This document shows positions 24,866 to 32,436 of a stretch of DNA of 64,000 nt, in pieces. Made by a program: the position numbers and the translations under genes. Origin of the DNA: Changchengzhania lutea (GTDB lineage Bacteria; Bacteroidota; Bacteroidia; Flavobacteriales; Flavobacteriaceae); contig NZ_CP039456.1 of assembly GCF_006974145.1 (NCBI RefSeq), positions 2,728,499 through 2,792,498 of the forward strand, written 5' to 3'. Below the pieces are notes generated by a model. The model ran no database searches. It was not told where the DNA came from and saw only the letters and a program-made list of their open reading frames with translations. How positions within the stretch are numbered: the stretch's first letter is position 1; every line of letters starts with the position of its first letter.

Positions 24866-25276
24866 TTATTTAAAGAAACTAAAAAATCCTTTTTTTTGCT
24901 CGGTTACTGGAGGCTTAGTATGAGTTAGAAGTTGATATATTTCTCCCCAACCAATAAACCCGCCTACATTTCTATCGTCTATAAATAGGTCGGCGTGAAT
25001 TTTCCTGCTCATGTTGTTTTCAAAGTTCTCTTCAGGAAAACTACTATTTACGGCATAGAAATGAACACCATTATCTTCACAGAATTTCACAGCTTCTTCT
25101 AACTTAGAACCGTGTCTATAGGTCCATAAAATAAGACGGTGGCCATCTTCTTGAAGTTTCTTTAAAGTTTCAAAAGCAAACATATTGGGCTTACCAATTT
25201 TGGGGTAGGCATCTTCTACGATAGTGCCATCAAAATCAACTGCAAGAATAAGCGTATCATTAAAATTCATTTTCAT
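24866..25276 (-). CDS. BT0820-like HAD hydrolase
   Basis: A 136-residue minimal HAD-superfamily protein without a cap domain. Motif I is AVDFDGTI (about residues 12-19), motif II the threonine in LILWTYRHG, and motif IV the acidic HADLFIDDRNVGG. The compact size and sequence fit the BT0820 group of Bacteroidota, for which small phosphate esters are plausible substrates. It is 46 bases downstream of gpmI on the same strand and may share its transcript. Confidence 0.85.
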   Translation of the reverse strand: MKMNFNDTLILAVDFDGTIVEDAYPKIGKPNMFAFETLKKLQEDGHRLILWTYRHGSKLEEAVKFCEDNGVHFYAVNSSFPEENFENNMSRKIHADLFIDDRNVGGFIGWGEIYQLLTHTKPPVTEQKKGFFSFFK

Positions 25277-25322
25277 AAGACTTGGGGTTCGTACAAAAGT
25301 ACAACAAATTCTATGGCTGCGT

Positions 25323-26840
25323 TTAAACTAACGCATGCTGTGTCATTGCTTTTGGTTGCTCAATGCCCATTAGTTTTAAAATGGTTGGAGCCATATCACC
25401 TAAAATACCATCCTTAATGTGCTTTAAGTCCTTGTCAATTAAAATAATTGGTACTGGATTTGTTGTATGTGCTGTGTTTGGTGATCCATCTGGGTTTATC
25501 ATAGTTTCACAGTTACCATGATCTGCAATTAAGAGTGTGGTATATCCATTTTCTAGAGCGGTAGTGACCACATCTTTTACACACGAATCGACTACTTCGC
25601 AGGCTTTTACCGCAGCTTCCATGACACCCGTATGACCGACCATATCACCATTGGCAAAGTTTAAACACACAAAATCAACGTCGCCTTTTTTTAATTCAGG
25701 CACCAATGCATCACGTAGCTCATAGGCGCTCATCTCAGGTTGTAAATCGTATGTTGCTACTTTTGGAGAATTTCTTAGAATTCTTGTTTCTCCCTTAAAA
25801 GGCGTTTCTTTGCCACCTGAAAAGAAAAATGTAACGTGTGGGTACTTTTCAGTTTCTGCAATTCTGATTTGCGTTTTCTGATGTTTCTCTAAAACTTCAC
25901 CTAAAGTATCTGTTAAATTATCTTTATTGAATATCACATTGATATTGCTATAAGTATCATCATAATTGGTAAGCGTGACGTAACGCAACTCTAGTCTGTG
26001 CATATTCTGCTCATGAAAATCTTTTTGTGTCAGAGCTTCTGTCAATTCGCGCCCACGATCTGTTCTAAAATTAAAAAAGATAACCACATCCCCATCTTTA
26101 ATTTTTGATATAGGTTCACCGTTGTCACCAACCATGATAATAGGTTTTATGAATTCATCGGTAACATCATTATCATAATTTTTCTGCATCGTGTGGGTCA
26201 CGTTGGTTGAAGCTTCTCCAACTCCATTCACTAAAGCATCGTAAGCTAATTTTATGCGTTCCCAGCGTTTATCTCTGTCCATGGCGTAATAGCGCCCTGT
26301 GACGGTTGCTAATTTGCTTTGGGTCTTTTCCAAATGTGTTTCTAATTCTGTTAAAAAGCCGTAGCCAGATTTTGGGTCTACATCGCGACCATCTGTAAAA
26401 GCATGAACGTAGGTGTTGGTCAAGCCAAAATCGTTTGCGGCATCTAGCAAGCCAAATAAATGATTAATATGGGAATGCACACCACCATCACTTAACAATC
26501 CTAAAAAGTGCACATCCTTATTTTGGGATTTCGCATATTCAAATGCCTCAACCAGTACTTTTTCTTTATTTAAGGTTTTGTTTTTAACAGCTAAGTTTAC
26601 TTTAACTAAATCTTGATAAACAATACGGCCTGCACCAAGATTCATATGTCCAACTTCACTATTTCCCATCTGGCCTTCAGGCAATCCAACGTGTAAACCA
26701 TCCGTTCTTAAACTTGCAAAAGGAAAATTTTTGTATAGGGAATCTATAAAAGGAGTGTTGGCTTGATCGACTGCGGAAACTTTAGGATCTGGAGAATTTC
26801 CCCAACCATCAAGAATCATTAAAATGACTTTTTTATTCAT
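25323..26840 (-). CDS. gpmI: 2,3-bisphosphoglycerate-independent phosphoglycerate mutase
   Basis: A 505-residue two-domain glycolytic enzyme of the alkaline-phosphatase superfamily that interconverts 3- and 2-phosphoglycerate. Metal ligands are visible: Asp11 in LMILDGWG and the nucleophile Ser61 in MGNSEVGHMNLGAGR. The phosphotransferase domain (HAFTDGRDVDP, TVTGRYYAMDRDKRWER) and the C-terminal metal sites (NFANGDMVGHTG, LLIADHGNCETM, AHTTNPVP) are complete. The family's normal length is about 510. A TATCTTTG -7 box lies 26 bases upstream. Confidence 0.98.
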   Translation of the reverse strand: MNKKVILMILDGWGNSPDPKVSAVDQANTPFIDSLYKNFPFASLRTDGLHVGLPEGQMGNSEVGHMNLGAGRIVYQDLVKVNLAVKNKTLNKEKVLVEAFEYAKSQNKDVHFLGLLSDGGVHSHINHLFGLLDAANDFGLTNTYVHAFTDGRDVDPKSGYGFLTELETHLEKTQSKLATVTGRYYAMDRDKRWERIKLAYDALVNGVGEASTNVTHTMQKNYDNDVTDEFIKPIIMVGDNGEPISKIKDGDVVIFFNFRTDRGRELTEALTQKDFHEQNMHRLELRYVTLTNYDDTYSNINVIFNKDNLTDTLGEVLEKHQKTQIRIAETEKYPHVTFFFSGGKETPFKGETRILRNSPKVATYDLQPEMSAYELRDALVPELKKGDVDFVCLNFANGDMVGHTGVMEAAVKACEVVDSCVKDVVTTALENGYTTLLIADHGNCETMINPDGSPNTAHTTNPVPIILIDKDLKHIKDGILGDMAPTILKLMGIEQPKAMTQHALV

Positions 26841-26866
26841 GAATTAAGATGCTTTTTTAAACGCTT

Positions 26867-26874
26867 CAAAGATA
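26867..26874 (-). promoter_or_regulatory. -7 box for gpmI
   Basis: The minus strand reads TATCTTTG, an exact TAnnTTTG, 26 bases before the ATG. Confidence 0.5.
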
Positions 26875-27089
26875 AAGAAGTTATGGAAGAAAAACTTAAT
26901 AATGCGTTCTAAAATAAGATGGTATGGATGGTTTTCTAGAGTTATTAAGACTGCTACAACTAGTTAACTATTTGTGAATTAAACGTTAAAAATGTGTTAT
27001 AATCGATTTTTTTTGTAACAAATTTAAAATAATGTCGTCTCTTTAGTATATCAAAAAACGAATCAATAATCAAATTAAAATCTTTCATC

Positions 27090-27491
27090 ATGAAAAAAAC
27101 AATCATTATTTCCGCCATCGCATTATGCTTTTCAATTGTAAGTGTAAATGCAAACTCTGTAACTGAAACAAAAACTTTAGACGAATACAGCGTTGTTCTT
27201 CCTTTTAAAGTAAATGCTTTTTGCGTATCTATTGCTAAAGGGGACATTGACACTGTAAAAAAACTTATAGATAGAGGAGAAGACATCAACGAAAAATCTA
27301 ACGGTATGACACCGGTCATGTACGCAGCAAAATTTAATAGAGTTGAGATTTTAAAACTTTTAATTTCTAAAGGAGCAAACTTAAAAGCCCGTTCGGATAA
27401 AGGTATGACGGCTTTAAAATATGCCGAAATACATAAAGCGGTAGATGCTTATGCTATTATAAAAGAAGCTACGAAAAGAAAAAAAAAATAA
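27090..27491 (+). CDS. secreted ankyrin-repeat protein
   Basis: A 133-residue protein with a signal peptide (KKTIIISAIALCFSIVSVNA) and about two and a half ankyrin repeats: FCVSIAKGDIDTVKKLIDRGEDIN, GMTPVMYAAKFNRVEILKLLISKGANLK and GMTALKYAEIHKAVDAYAII. Two consensus TP/TA-LxxAA helices are clear. Small secreted ankyrin proteins of this type are common in Flavobacteriaceae and bind other proteins, but partners are unknown. The gene is monocistronic and ends at a strong palindromic terminator. Confidence 0.9.
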   Translation: MKKTIIISAIALCFSIVSVNANSVTETKTLDEYSVVLPFKVNAFCVSIAKGDIDTVKKLIDRGEDINEKSNGMTPVMYAAKFNRVEILKLLISKGANLKARSDKGMTALKYAEIHKAVDAYAIIKEATKRKKK

Positions 27492-27520
27492 TTTAATAAT
27501 TATTTGGAGTTAGTCGCTCA

Positions 27521-27550
27521 CAAAAAAGCCTCGTGATCACGAGGCTTTTT
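27521..27550. terminator. bidirectional terminator
   Basis: A perfect 30-base palindrome, A6-GCCTCGTGATCACGAGGC-T6, between the convergent ankyrin and M48 genes. It works in both directions. Confidence 0.92.
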
Positions 27551-27552
27551 TG

Positions 27553-28320
27553 TTATTGGTTTCTATATTTTTCAATAGCTTCTTGAATCTTTTCCATTCT
27601 ATTATCAGGATCAGGATGAGAACTTTGAAATTCGGGTACTCTATTAGGGCCAGCAGCATCCTTTAATATTTGCATCACGCCAATCATTTCTTCTGGATTG
27701 TAACCAGCTTTCATCATAAATAATACACCAAGGTCGTCACTTTCCAATTCGTCACCTCGTCCATTTTTTAAAAGGGTTTGTTGCCCAATACCACCAACAA
27801 GACCACCCATGTCTGCACCAACAGAGGCGCCGGTACTTACTTTTTGCCAAAACTCACTTTCAGCTATGCGTTCTGCAGAATGCCTTCCAATCACATGCCC
27901 AATTTCATGGCCTAAAACTCCAGCTAATTGATCTTCATTTTCAAGTTTTGAGAATAATGCTTGCGTTATAAATATTTGACCGCCAGGAAGTGCGAAAGCG
28001 TTTATGGCATTTTCATCTGCTAGTAAATGAAACTCATAATTATAAGGTGTTTCCCTAGCGATGCTGTTATTTACTAGTTTATTGCCAACATTGTCAACCA
28101 GCGCTTGATACTGATTATTAGGATGCAATCCACCGTGCTGTTGCGCCATCTCGTCTCTATTGTCTAAGCCTATGGCGATTTCTTGATCCGAGGTCATATT
28201 AATAACTTGTGTGCGACCTGTATACGGATTGGTTTCCTTACTATTGCAACGTTGCACAAATGCAAAGGCAACAATCGCTAAACCTATGAACAATCGAATT
28301 TTAAAATTTTTACTTCTCAT
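27553..28320 (-). CDS. M48-family metalloprotease, probable lipoprotein
   Basis: A 255-residue zinc protease. The HEIGH motif is at residues 138-142 with the third ligand in RGDELESDDLG about 45 residues later, as in the M48C (YggG/LoiP/BepA-like) group. The N-terminus has a hydrophobic stretch ending at a cysteine (FVQRC, Cys25), a weak lipobox, so membrane anchoring is likely. The FALPGGQIFIT segment upstream of the active site is typical. The protein should act in envelope quality control. Its 5' side is followed by a MITE-like element within 20 bases, which may carry or disturb its promoter. Confidence 0.92.
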   Translation of the reverse strand: MRSKNFKIRLFIGLAIVAFAFVQRCNSKETNPYTGRTQVINMTSDQEIAIGLDNRDEMAQQHGGLHPNNQYQALVDNVGNKLVNNSIARETPYNYEFHLLADENAINAFALPGGQIFITQALFSKLENEDQLAGVLGHEIGHVIGRHSAERIAESEFWQKVSTGASVGADMGGLVGGIGQQTLLKNGRGDELESDDLGVLFMMKAGYNPEEMIGVMQILKDAAGPNRVPEFQSSHPDPDNRMEKIQEAIEKYRNQ

Positions 28321-28338
28321 AGCTGTGATTTTGATTCT

Positions 28339-28499
28339 GAACTCATCTTAACTTTTTGTTTTTAACCGAAAATGAGATAGAATTTGTCCAGATGAGGCGC
28401 TTTTTGAAAAGCATAGCATGGCTACGGATAAAAAAAGTAACAAAATATGGGCAAATTTTAGCCATTTTTTTAGGTAATAGAAAAAGTCAAGATGAGTTC
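28339..28499 (+). mobile_element. MITE-like element, copy 1
   Basis: A 161-bp element bounded by near-perfect terminal inverted repeats, GAACTCATCTTRACTTTTT on the left and its complement on the right, differing at one position. It is flanked on both sides by TCT, a 3-bp target duplication. The reverse complement of 44299-44458 matches it over the full length at about 90%. There is no open frame of note inside. It lies between the start of the M48 gene and a GNAT gene. Confidence 0.8.
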
Positions 28500-28647
28500 T
28501 CTGTCAAAAGTATAAAAGTTAATGCTAGATTATTAATGCATTTCATTTAATTTGTAGCCTAATAACATTTGCATTAACAATTGCATTTGAGAGTTTATTA
28601 AATATTAAATATTGAGGATTGTAATAGTTAAATAATAACGCATCATT

Positions 28648-29073
28648 ATGGCTTTTTTGTTTAAAATTATTGAAAGCGAAAATATTGATCTTGTAATACC
28701 ACTGGTTCAAAAATTGAATGGACATCAGGTTTCAGATGCTATTCTAAAACAGCGTTTTTATGAAATGATTGAACAAAATTATGAGTGTGCCGGTATTTAT
28801 AGTGATGAAAATTTAATTGGTATTTGTGGTCTTTGGTACTGTACACGACATTATTCAGGTAAAAGTGTTGAAGTAGATCATGTTTATATTGACGATGCTT
28901 ATAGAGGGCAAGGTTTAGGAAAGCAATTTTTTAACTGGATTTACGAATATACCAAAGGCAAAGGCTACGAAAGTATGGAGCTAAATACCTATGTGAGTAA
29001 TTATGCATCGCACAAGTTTTACTATAATGAAGGCTTTAATATTTTAGGCTATCATTTTTTTAAAAAGTTGTAG
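28648..29073 (+). CDS. GNAT-family N-acetyltransferase
   Basis: A 141-residue single-domain GNAT. The acetyl-CoA loop is canonical, VEVDHVYIDDAYRGQGLGKQFF (R-G-Q-G-L-G), and the final strand NYASHKFYYNEGF is the typical substrate-side segment. The acceptor is unknown. The upstream region contains the MITE-like element, whose right end is about 150 bases before the ATG; the gene is followed directly by the promoter of tRNA-Gly. Confidence 0.9.
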   Translation: MAFLFKIIESENIDLVIPLVQKLNGHQVSDAILKQRFYEMIEQNYECAGIYSDENLIGICGLWYCTRHYSGKSVEVDHVYIDDAYRGQGLGKQFFNWIYEYTKGKGYESMELNTYVSNYASHKFYYNEGFNILGYHFFKKL

Positions 29074-29075
29074 AA

Positions 29076-29111
29076 TTTGTTGCTACGGAGAAAAGAGATT
29101 TAATATATTTG
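29076..29111 (+). promoter_or_regulatory. promoter of tRNA-Gly
   Basis: TTTGTTG at 29076-29082 is followed after 21 bases by TATATTTG at 29104-29111, an exact -7 box, ten bases before the tRNA 5' end. This is the best-formed full promoter in the window. Confidence 0.75.
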
Positions 29112-29121
29112 CGCCATAATT

Positions 29122-29194
29122 GCGGGAGTAGCTCAGTTGGTAGAGCGTCAGCCTTCCAAGCTGAATGTCGCCAGTTCGAACCTGGTCTCCCGCT
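29122..29194 (+). tRNA. tRNA-Gly(TCC)
   Basis: The cloverleaf is complete: acceptor GCGGGAG/CTCCCGC with discriminator T, D-arm with AGCTCAGTTGGTAGAGC, anticodon stem TCAGC/GCTGA around loop CTTCCAA (anticodon TCC), and T-arm with GTTCGAACC. CCA is not encoded. It reads GGA and GGG codons. Confidence 0.97.
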
Positions 29195-29200
29195 CTAAAA

Positions 29201-29227
29201 GCTTCACAATTCTGTGAGGCTCTTTTT
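29201..29227. terminator. terminator after tRNA-Gly, shared with pepE
   Basis: GCTTCACA (29201-29208) pairs with TGTGAGGC (29213-29220) with one G-T pair, followed by TCTTTTT. On the other strand the stem is followed by TTTT, so it can also end pepE, whose stop codon overlaps it. Confidence 0.8.
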
Positions 29228-29933
29228 AATGCATCTCGTTTAATTCGGTGCCAGATTCAACTTCATAAGGCGCTTTGTTACATTCAAAAATACGCGCTGT
29301 TAAGACCCCTTTTAATACAATTGATTCGCCTTCAACCTGTAGCCAACTGCCTTCTCTTAAACCAATAACCGGTTCTGTGTTAAAATTATGGAATTCTTTA
29401 ATTCTAGTTTCCCGTGTTTCACCCATATGCGTGCTGTTGGTATCGGGATCTAAATAGTGTGGATTTATATTAAATGGGACTAAGCCAAGAGCCTTAAAAC
29501 TTGGTGGATAAACTACGGGCATATCATTTGTAGTCTTAACAGTAAGACCACAAATATTACTTCCGGCACTTGTTCCTAAATAAGGCGTCCCACTATTTAT
29601 ACTTGACTTTAAGGCATTGAGAAGATCATTTTTATAAAGTTGGTTGATTAAAACAAAGGTATTGCCCCCACCTACAAAAATAGCTTCGGCATTTTCAATG
29701 GCTTGTTTCGGATTATCATAGGTATGAATGCCTTCTACCTTTTTATTGATTTTAACAAAAGCTTTACGTGCCACATCAGTATAATCATCATATGACATGC
29801 CGCTGGGTCTTGCATAAGGAATGAACAGCACAGTTTGGGCGTCTTTTAAATGTCGCGCTAAATCTTCTAAAATATAACTTAAATAATCGCCACCGTGCAC
29901 TGTGGATGTGCTAGCAATGATAATGTTTCGCAT
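29226..29933 (-). CDS. pepE: dipeptidase E (S51 family)
   Basis: A 235-residue peptidase that cleaves Asp-X dipeptides. The class I amidotransferase-like fold carries the nucleophile Ser122 in LGTSAGSNICG, and the AIFVGGGNTFVLINQLY segment upstream forms the oxyanion region. The histidine and glutamate of the triad lie in the NINPHYLDPD and GLREGSWLQVEG neighbourhood. Length equals the enterobacterial enzyme (229). It is cytoplasmic and monocistronic. Confidence 0.94.
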   Translation of the reverse strand: MRNIIIASTSTVHGGDYLSYILEDLARHLKDAQTVLFIPYARPSGMSYDDYTDVARKAFVKINKKVEGIHTYDNPKQAIENAEAIFVGGGNTFVLINQLYKNDLLNALKSSINSGTPYLGTSAGSNICGLTVKTTNDMPVVYPPSFKALGLVPFNINPHYLDPDTNSTHMGETRETRIKEFHNFNTEPVIGLREGSWLQVEGESIVLKGVLTARIFECNKAPYEVESGTELNEMH

Positions 29934-30045
29934 GGGTACGTTTTTTAACTTGAATTATCACAAATATAGCTTTTATAGAAACTTTATTAATGTTTAGGTG
30001 CCAAATTAAGTTTTAAAATCTTAATTTACAGTAAAAAATTTAGCG

Positions 30046-30846
30046 ATGAAAAAAGTAATGACCTATTTAGTGTTTTGCATGAGTTTGATGCTCACTGCTC
30101 AAAATTTTAACCGTGTCGAGGTACAAGGTAAAATCATTGTAGAAAGCAACGATGTAGTTGGAATTACTGTTTATAACACGTCTTCGAATACCGGAACAAT
30201 CACAAATGAAAATGGAGAATTTGTACTCGCTGTAAGGGAGAATGATAATATTGAAGTGAGTGCGCTTCAGTTTCAGAATATCAGTTTTAGAGTGAATAAG
30301 GATATCATGCAATCTAAGACCATGAAGGTTTTTTTAATTGAGGAAATTAATAAACTCGATGAAGTTATTGTTTTAACCAAGGGCTTATCTGGAAATATTA
30401 ATGTGGATATGGACGCCATAAAAACGTTTAATCCAAAATTAGATGCCTTGTATTTCGGTATAGAAAAAAGAGATGAATTTGAATTTGAAAAAGATTTAAA
30501 AACCAAAGTTGAAAATATTGGTATCGATAGGCAGCATAAGCCTATGGTTAATGGCTTGAACATTGTTAATGTGGTCGATCAATTATTGTTACCGCTATTT
30601 AGGTCTGGAGCTAAAAATAAAAAAGAGGTTGAAGTGCCAGATGTCCCTATAGAATCTGTGAAGTATTACTTTGGTTCAGATTTTTTAGTGACCAATTTTG
30701 ATATTCCCAAACATCGGGTAGAAGAATTTATCAGGTATGTGGAGTCTGATGATTTTGATTATACCTTATTAAATTACGGAAAGGAAATGGAATTCTTGGA
30801 ATTACTAAATCAAAAAAGCAAGACTTTTCTAAATAAAAATGATTAA
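30046..30846 (+). CDS. secreted protein with carboxypeptidase-like regulatory domain (1)
   Basis: A 266-residue protein with a signal peptide (KKVMTYLVFCMSLMLTAQ). Residues about 25-100 form a carboxypeptidase-D regulatory-like beta sandwich: VQGKIIVESNDVVGITVYNTSS, then GTITNENGEFVLAVRENDNIEVSALQF. A helical C-terminal half without recognised domain follows, containing the I-E-E-I-N-K-L-D-E-V-I-V linker usual before TonB plugs. There is no beta-barrel, so it is not a TonB receptor. It is followed by a paralogue of the same layout; the pair is likely co-expressed and acts in the periplasm or at the outer membrane. Confidence 0.83.
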   Translation: MKKVMTYLVFCMSLMLTAQNFNRVEVQGKIIVESNDVVGITVYNTSSNTGTITNENGEFVLAVRENDNIEVSALQFQNISFRVNKDIMQSKTMKVFLIEEINKLDEVIVLTKGLSGNINVDMDAIKTFNPKLDALYFGIEKRDEFEFEKDLKTKVENIGIDRQHKPMVNGLNIVNVVDQLLLPLFRSGAKNKKEVEVPDVPIESVKYYFGSDFLVTNFDIPKHRVEEFIRYVESDDFDYTLLNYGKEMEFLELLNQKSKTFLNKND

Positions 30847-30949
30847 ATAAATCTGCTTATCAACTCTCAGGTTTAACAAAATTTTAGTGCCTTTTTGCAT
30901 TTTCTTTAAGACTTTAAATACGTCCTTTAAAAAATAAAAAGGAACCTGT

Positions 30950-31756
30950 TTGAAGCAAAAACTACTTATTTTAATCATGTCATTATATTCAATAGTTTCA
31001 TTAGCTCAAAATAAAGAACCAATTGATAATGAAAACACTTTATTTCAATCTATTAACATATCAGGTCATATTCAAAGTAATGGCGATATTGAAAATGTTC
31101 ATGTAATCAATAAAACTGCTCAAATTTTCACTGTAAGCAATGGTAAAGGCTTTTTCGAAATATCCGGGAAAATAAGTGACACTTTGGTCTTTTCATCCGT
31201 TCAGTATCAATTAAAAGAAATCATTATTGACAGCCGTATTTACCAATCTGGTATTTGTAATGTGAGCTTACAAGATAAAGTTAATGAGCTTGATGAAGTT
31301 ATTGTTGGTAAAATACTTACGGGCAATTTAATGTCCGATATTAAGAATACCGAAGGCGATCCTCCCATTAATTTTTACGATGTTGGTATTCCTGGTTATG
31401 CGGGTAAGATTGCAACCCAAAGTGAAAGGCGCCTAAATGAAGCTACTACCGGAGCGGGAATTATCCCTCTAAATCCAATAATAAATGCTATTACAGGACG
31501 GACTAAAATGTTGAAAAACCATATAGAAATTGAGAGAAGGGAAGCTTTAATGCAGAATATAAAAGCTAGATTATCAAACGATTTTTTTGCTTCAAATCCA
31601 ATGGATGAAGACTTAAGGATGGATTTTTTCTATTTCTGTGCGGATGATGAAAATTTTATCAAACATTGTAAAAGCCAAACGGATTTTAAAATATTGATTT
31701 TCCTGAGGCAAAAGTATAGACAGTACATAAAAAATTTGACATCAACCGAAGATTAA
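30950..31756 (+). CDS. secreted protein with carboxypeptidase-like regulatory domain (2)
   Basis: A 268-residue paralogue of the preceding protein: signal peptide KQKLLILIMSLYSIVSLAQ, regulatory sandwich at about residues 35-105 (SGHIQSNGDIENVHVIN, TVSNGKGFFEISGKISDTLVFS), the N-E-L-D-E-V-I-V linker, then a helical C-terminus with RTKMLKNHIEIERREALMQNI. The start is TTG at 30950, preceded by AAAAAGGAACC; the next ATG would remove the basic n-region of the signal peptide, so TTG is preferred. Identity with its neighbour is low but the layout is the same. Confidence 0.8.
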   Translation: MKQKLLILIMSLYSIVSLAQNKEPIDNENTLFQSINISGHIQSNGDIENVHVINKTAQIFTVSNGKGFFEISGKISDTLVFSSVQYQLKEIIIDSRIYQSGICNVSLQDKVNELDEVIVGKILTGNLMSDIKNTEGDPPINFYDVGIPGYAGKIATQSERRLNEATTGAGIIPLNPIINAITGRTKMLKNHIEIERREALMQNIKARLSNDFFASNPMDEDLRMDFFYFCADDENFIKHCKSQTDFKILIFLRQKYRQYIKNLTSTED

Positions 31757-31821
31757 CATTTCGGAACACTTTTTGAAATACCAAAACAATTACTTTAGCA
31801 GCTTAATAGTTTATCATCGTT

Positions 31822-32325
31822 ATGAAATTTTTAAAATTCTTATTCATTCTAATTATATTACCGCTTTTTGCATTTAACACGGCACACAAGTATTATATAA
31901 GCGTTTCACAAATAAATCATATTCCTGAAAAAAAATCGATTCAGATCACCTCTAGGATTTTTATTGATGATTTTGAAAATCTTTTACGCGAACGGTATGA
32001 CGATGCTATTGTTCTTGATGATAAAAACGAACTAACCTCTACAAATGATTATATAGAAAGGTATTTGAAAGAAAAAATCGTTGTTAAAATAAACGGCGAA
32101 ACAGTTCATCTCAAATACATTGGTAAAGAATATGATGTGGATATTGTAAGATGTTATTTAGAAGTCGAAAATGTTGAAACTATCAAATCCTTCGAGGTTT
32201 CCAATGAACTATTATTCGATTTATTCGAGGAACAACAAAACATTGTTAAGACAAAAATAAACGGAAAGCAGAAAAGCTTTTTACTCACCCAACAAAATCA
32301 TAAGGCTTTGTTAAAATTTAATTAA
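31822..32325 (+). CDS. DUF6702-like secreted protein
   Basis: A 167-residue protein with a signal peptide (KFLKFLFILIILPLFAFNTA) followed by HKYYISVSQINHIPEKKSIQITSRIF, the conserved opening of the flavobacterial DUF6702 proteins as I recall them. Alternating strands suggest a small beta sandwich. Its place directly ahead of the M1 peptidase is a common arrangement in the family Flavobacteriaceae, suggesting a linked role in surface peptide handling; this is inference from context. Confidence 0.78.
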   Translation: MKFLKFLFILIILPLFAFNTAHKYYISVSQINHIPEKKSIQITSRIFIDDFENLLRERYDDAIVLDDKNELTSTNDYIERYLKEKIVVKINGETVHLKYIGKEYDVDIVRCYLEVENVETIKSFEVSNELLFDLFEEQQNIVKTKINGKQKSFLLTQQNHKALLKFN

Positions 32326-32436
32326 AACAAAGTTAAGTGGCTACTTAAATCCTTATTTTCGAGTGCTTTTAAAAAACACACTCTTTTGTGTTTAACTCAA
32401 AGCAGCTTTAATTCAAAAAAAAACATTGCACATAAC

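Noticed and set aside
28356-28550. 64-codon frame over the MITE-like element
   Set aside because: It starts and ends without regard to the element borders, and the one-base indel against the second copy breaks the frame there.
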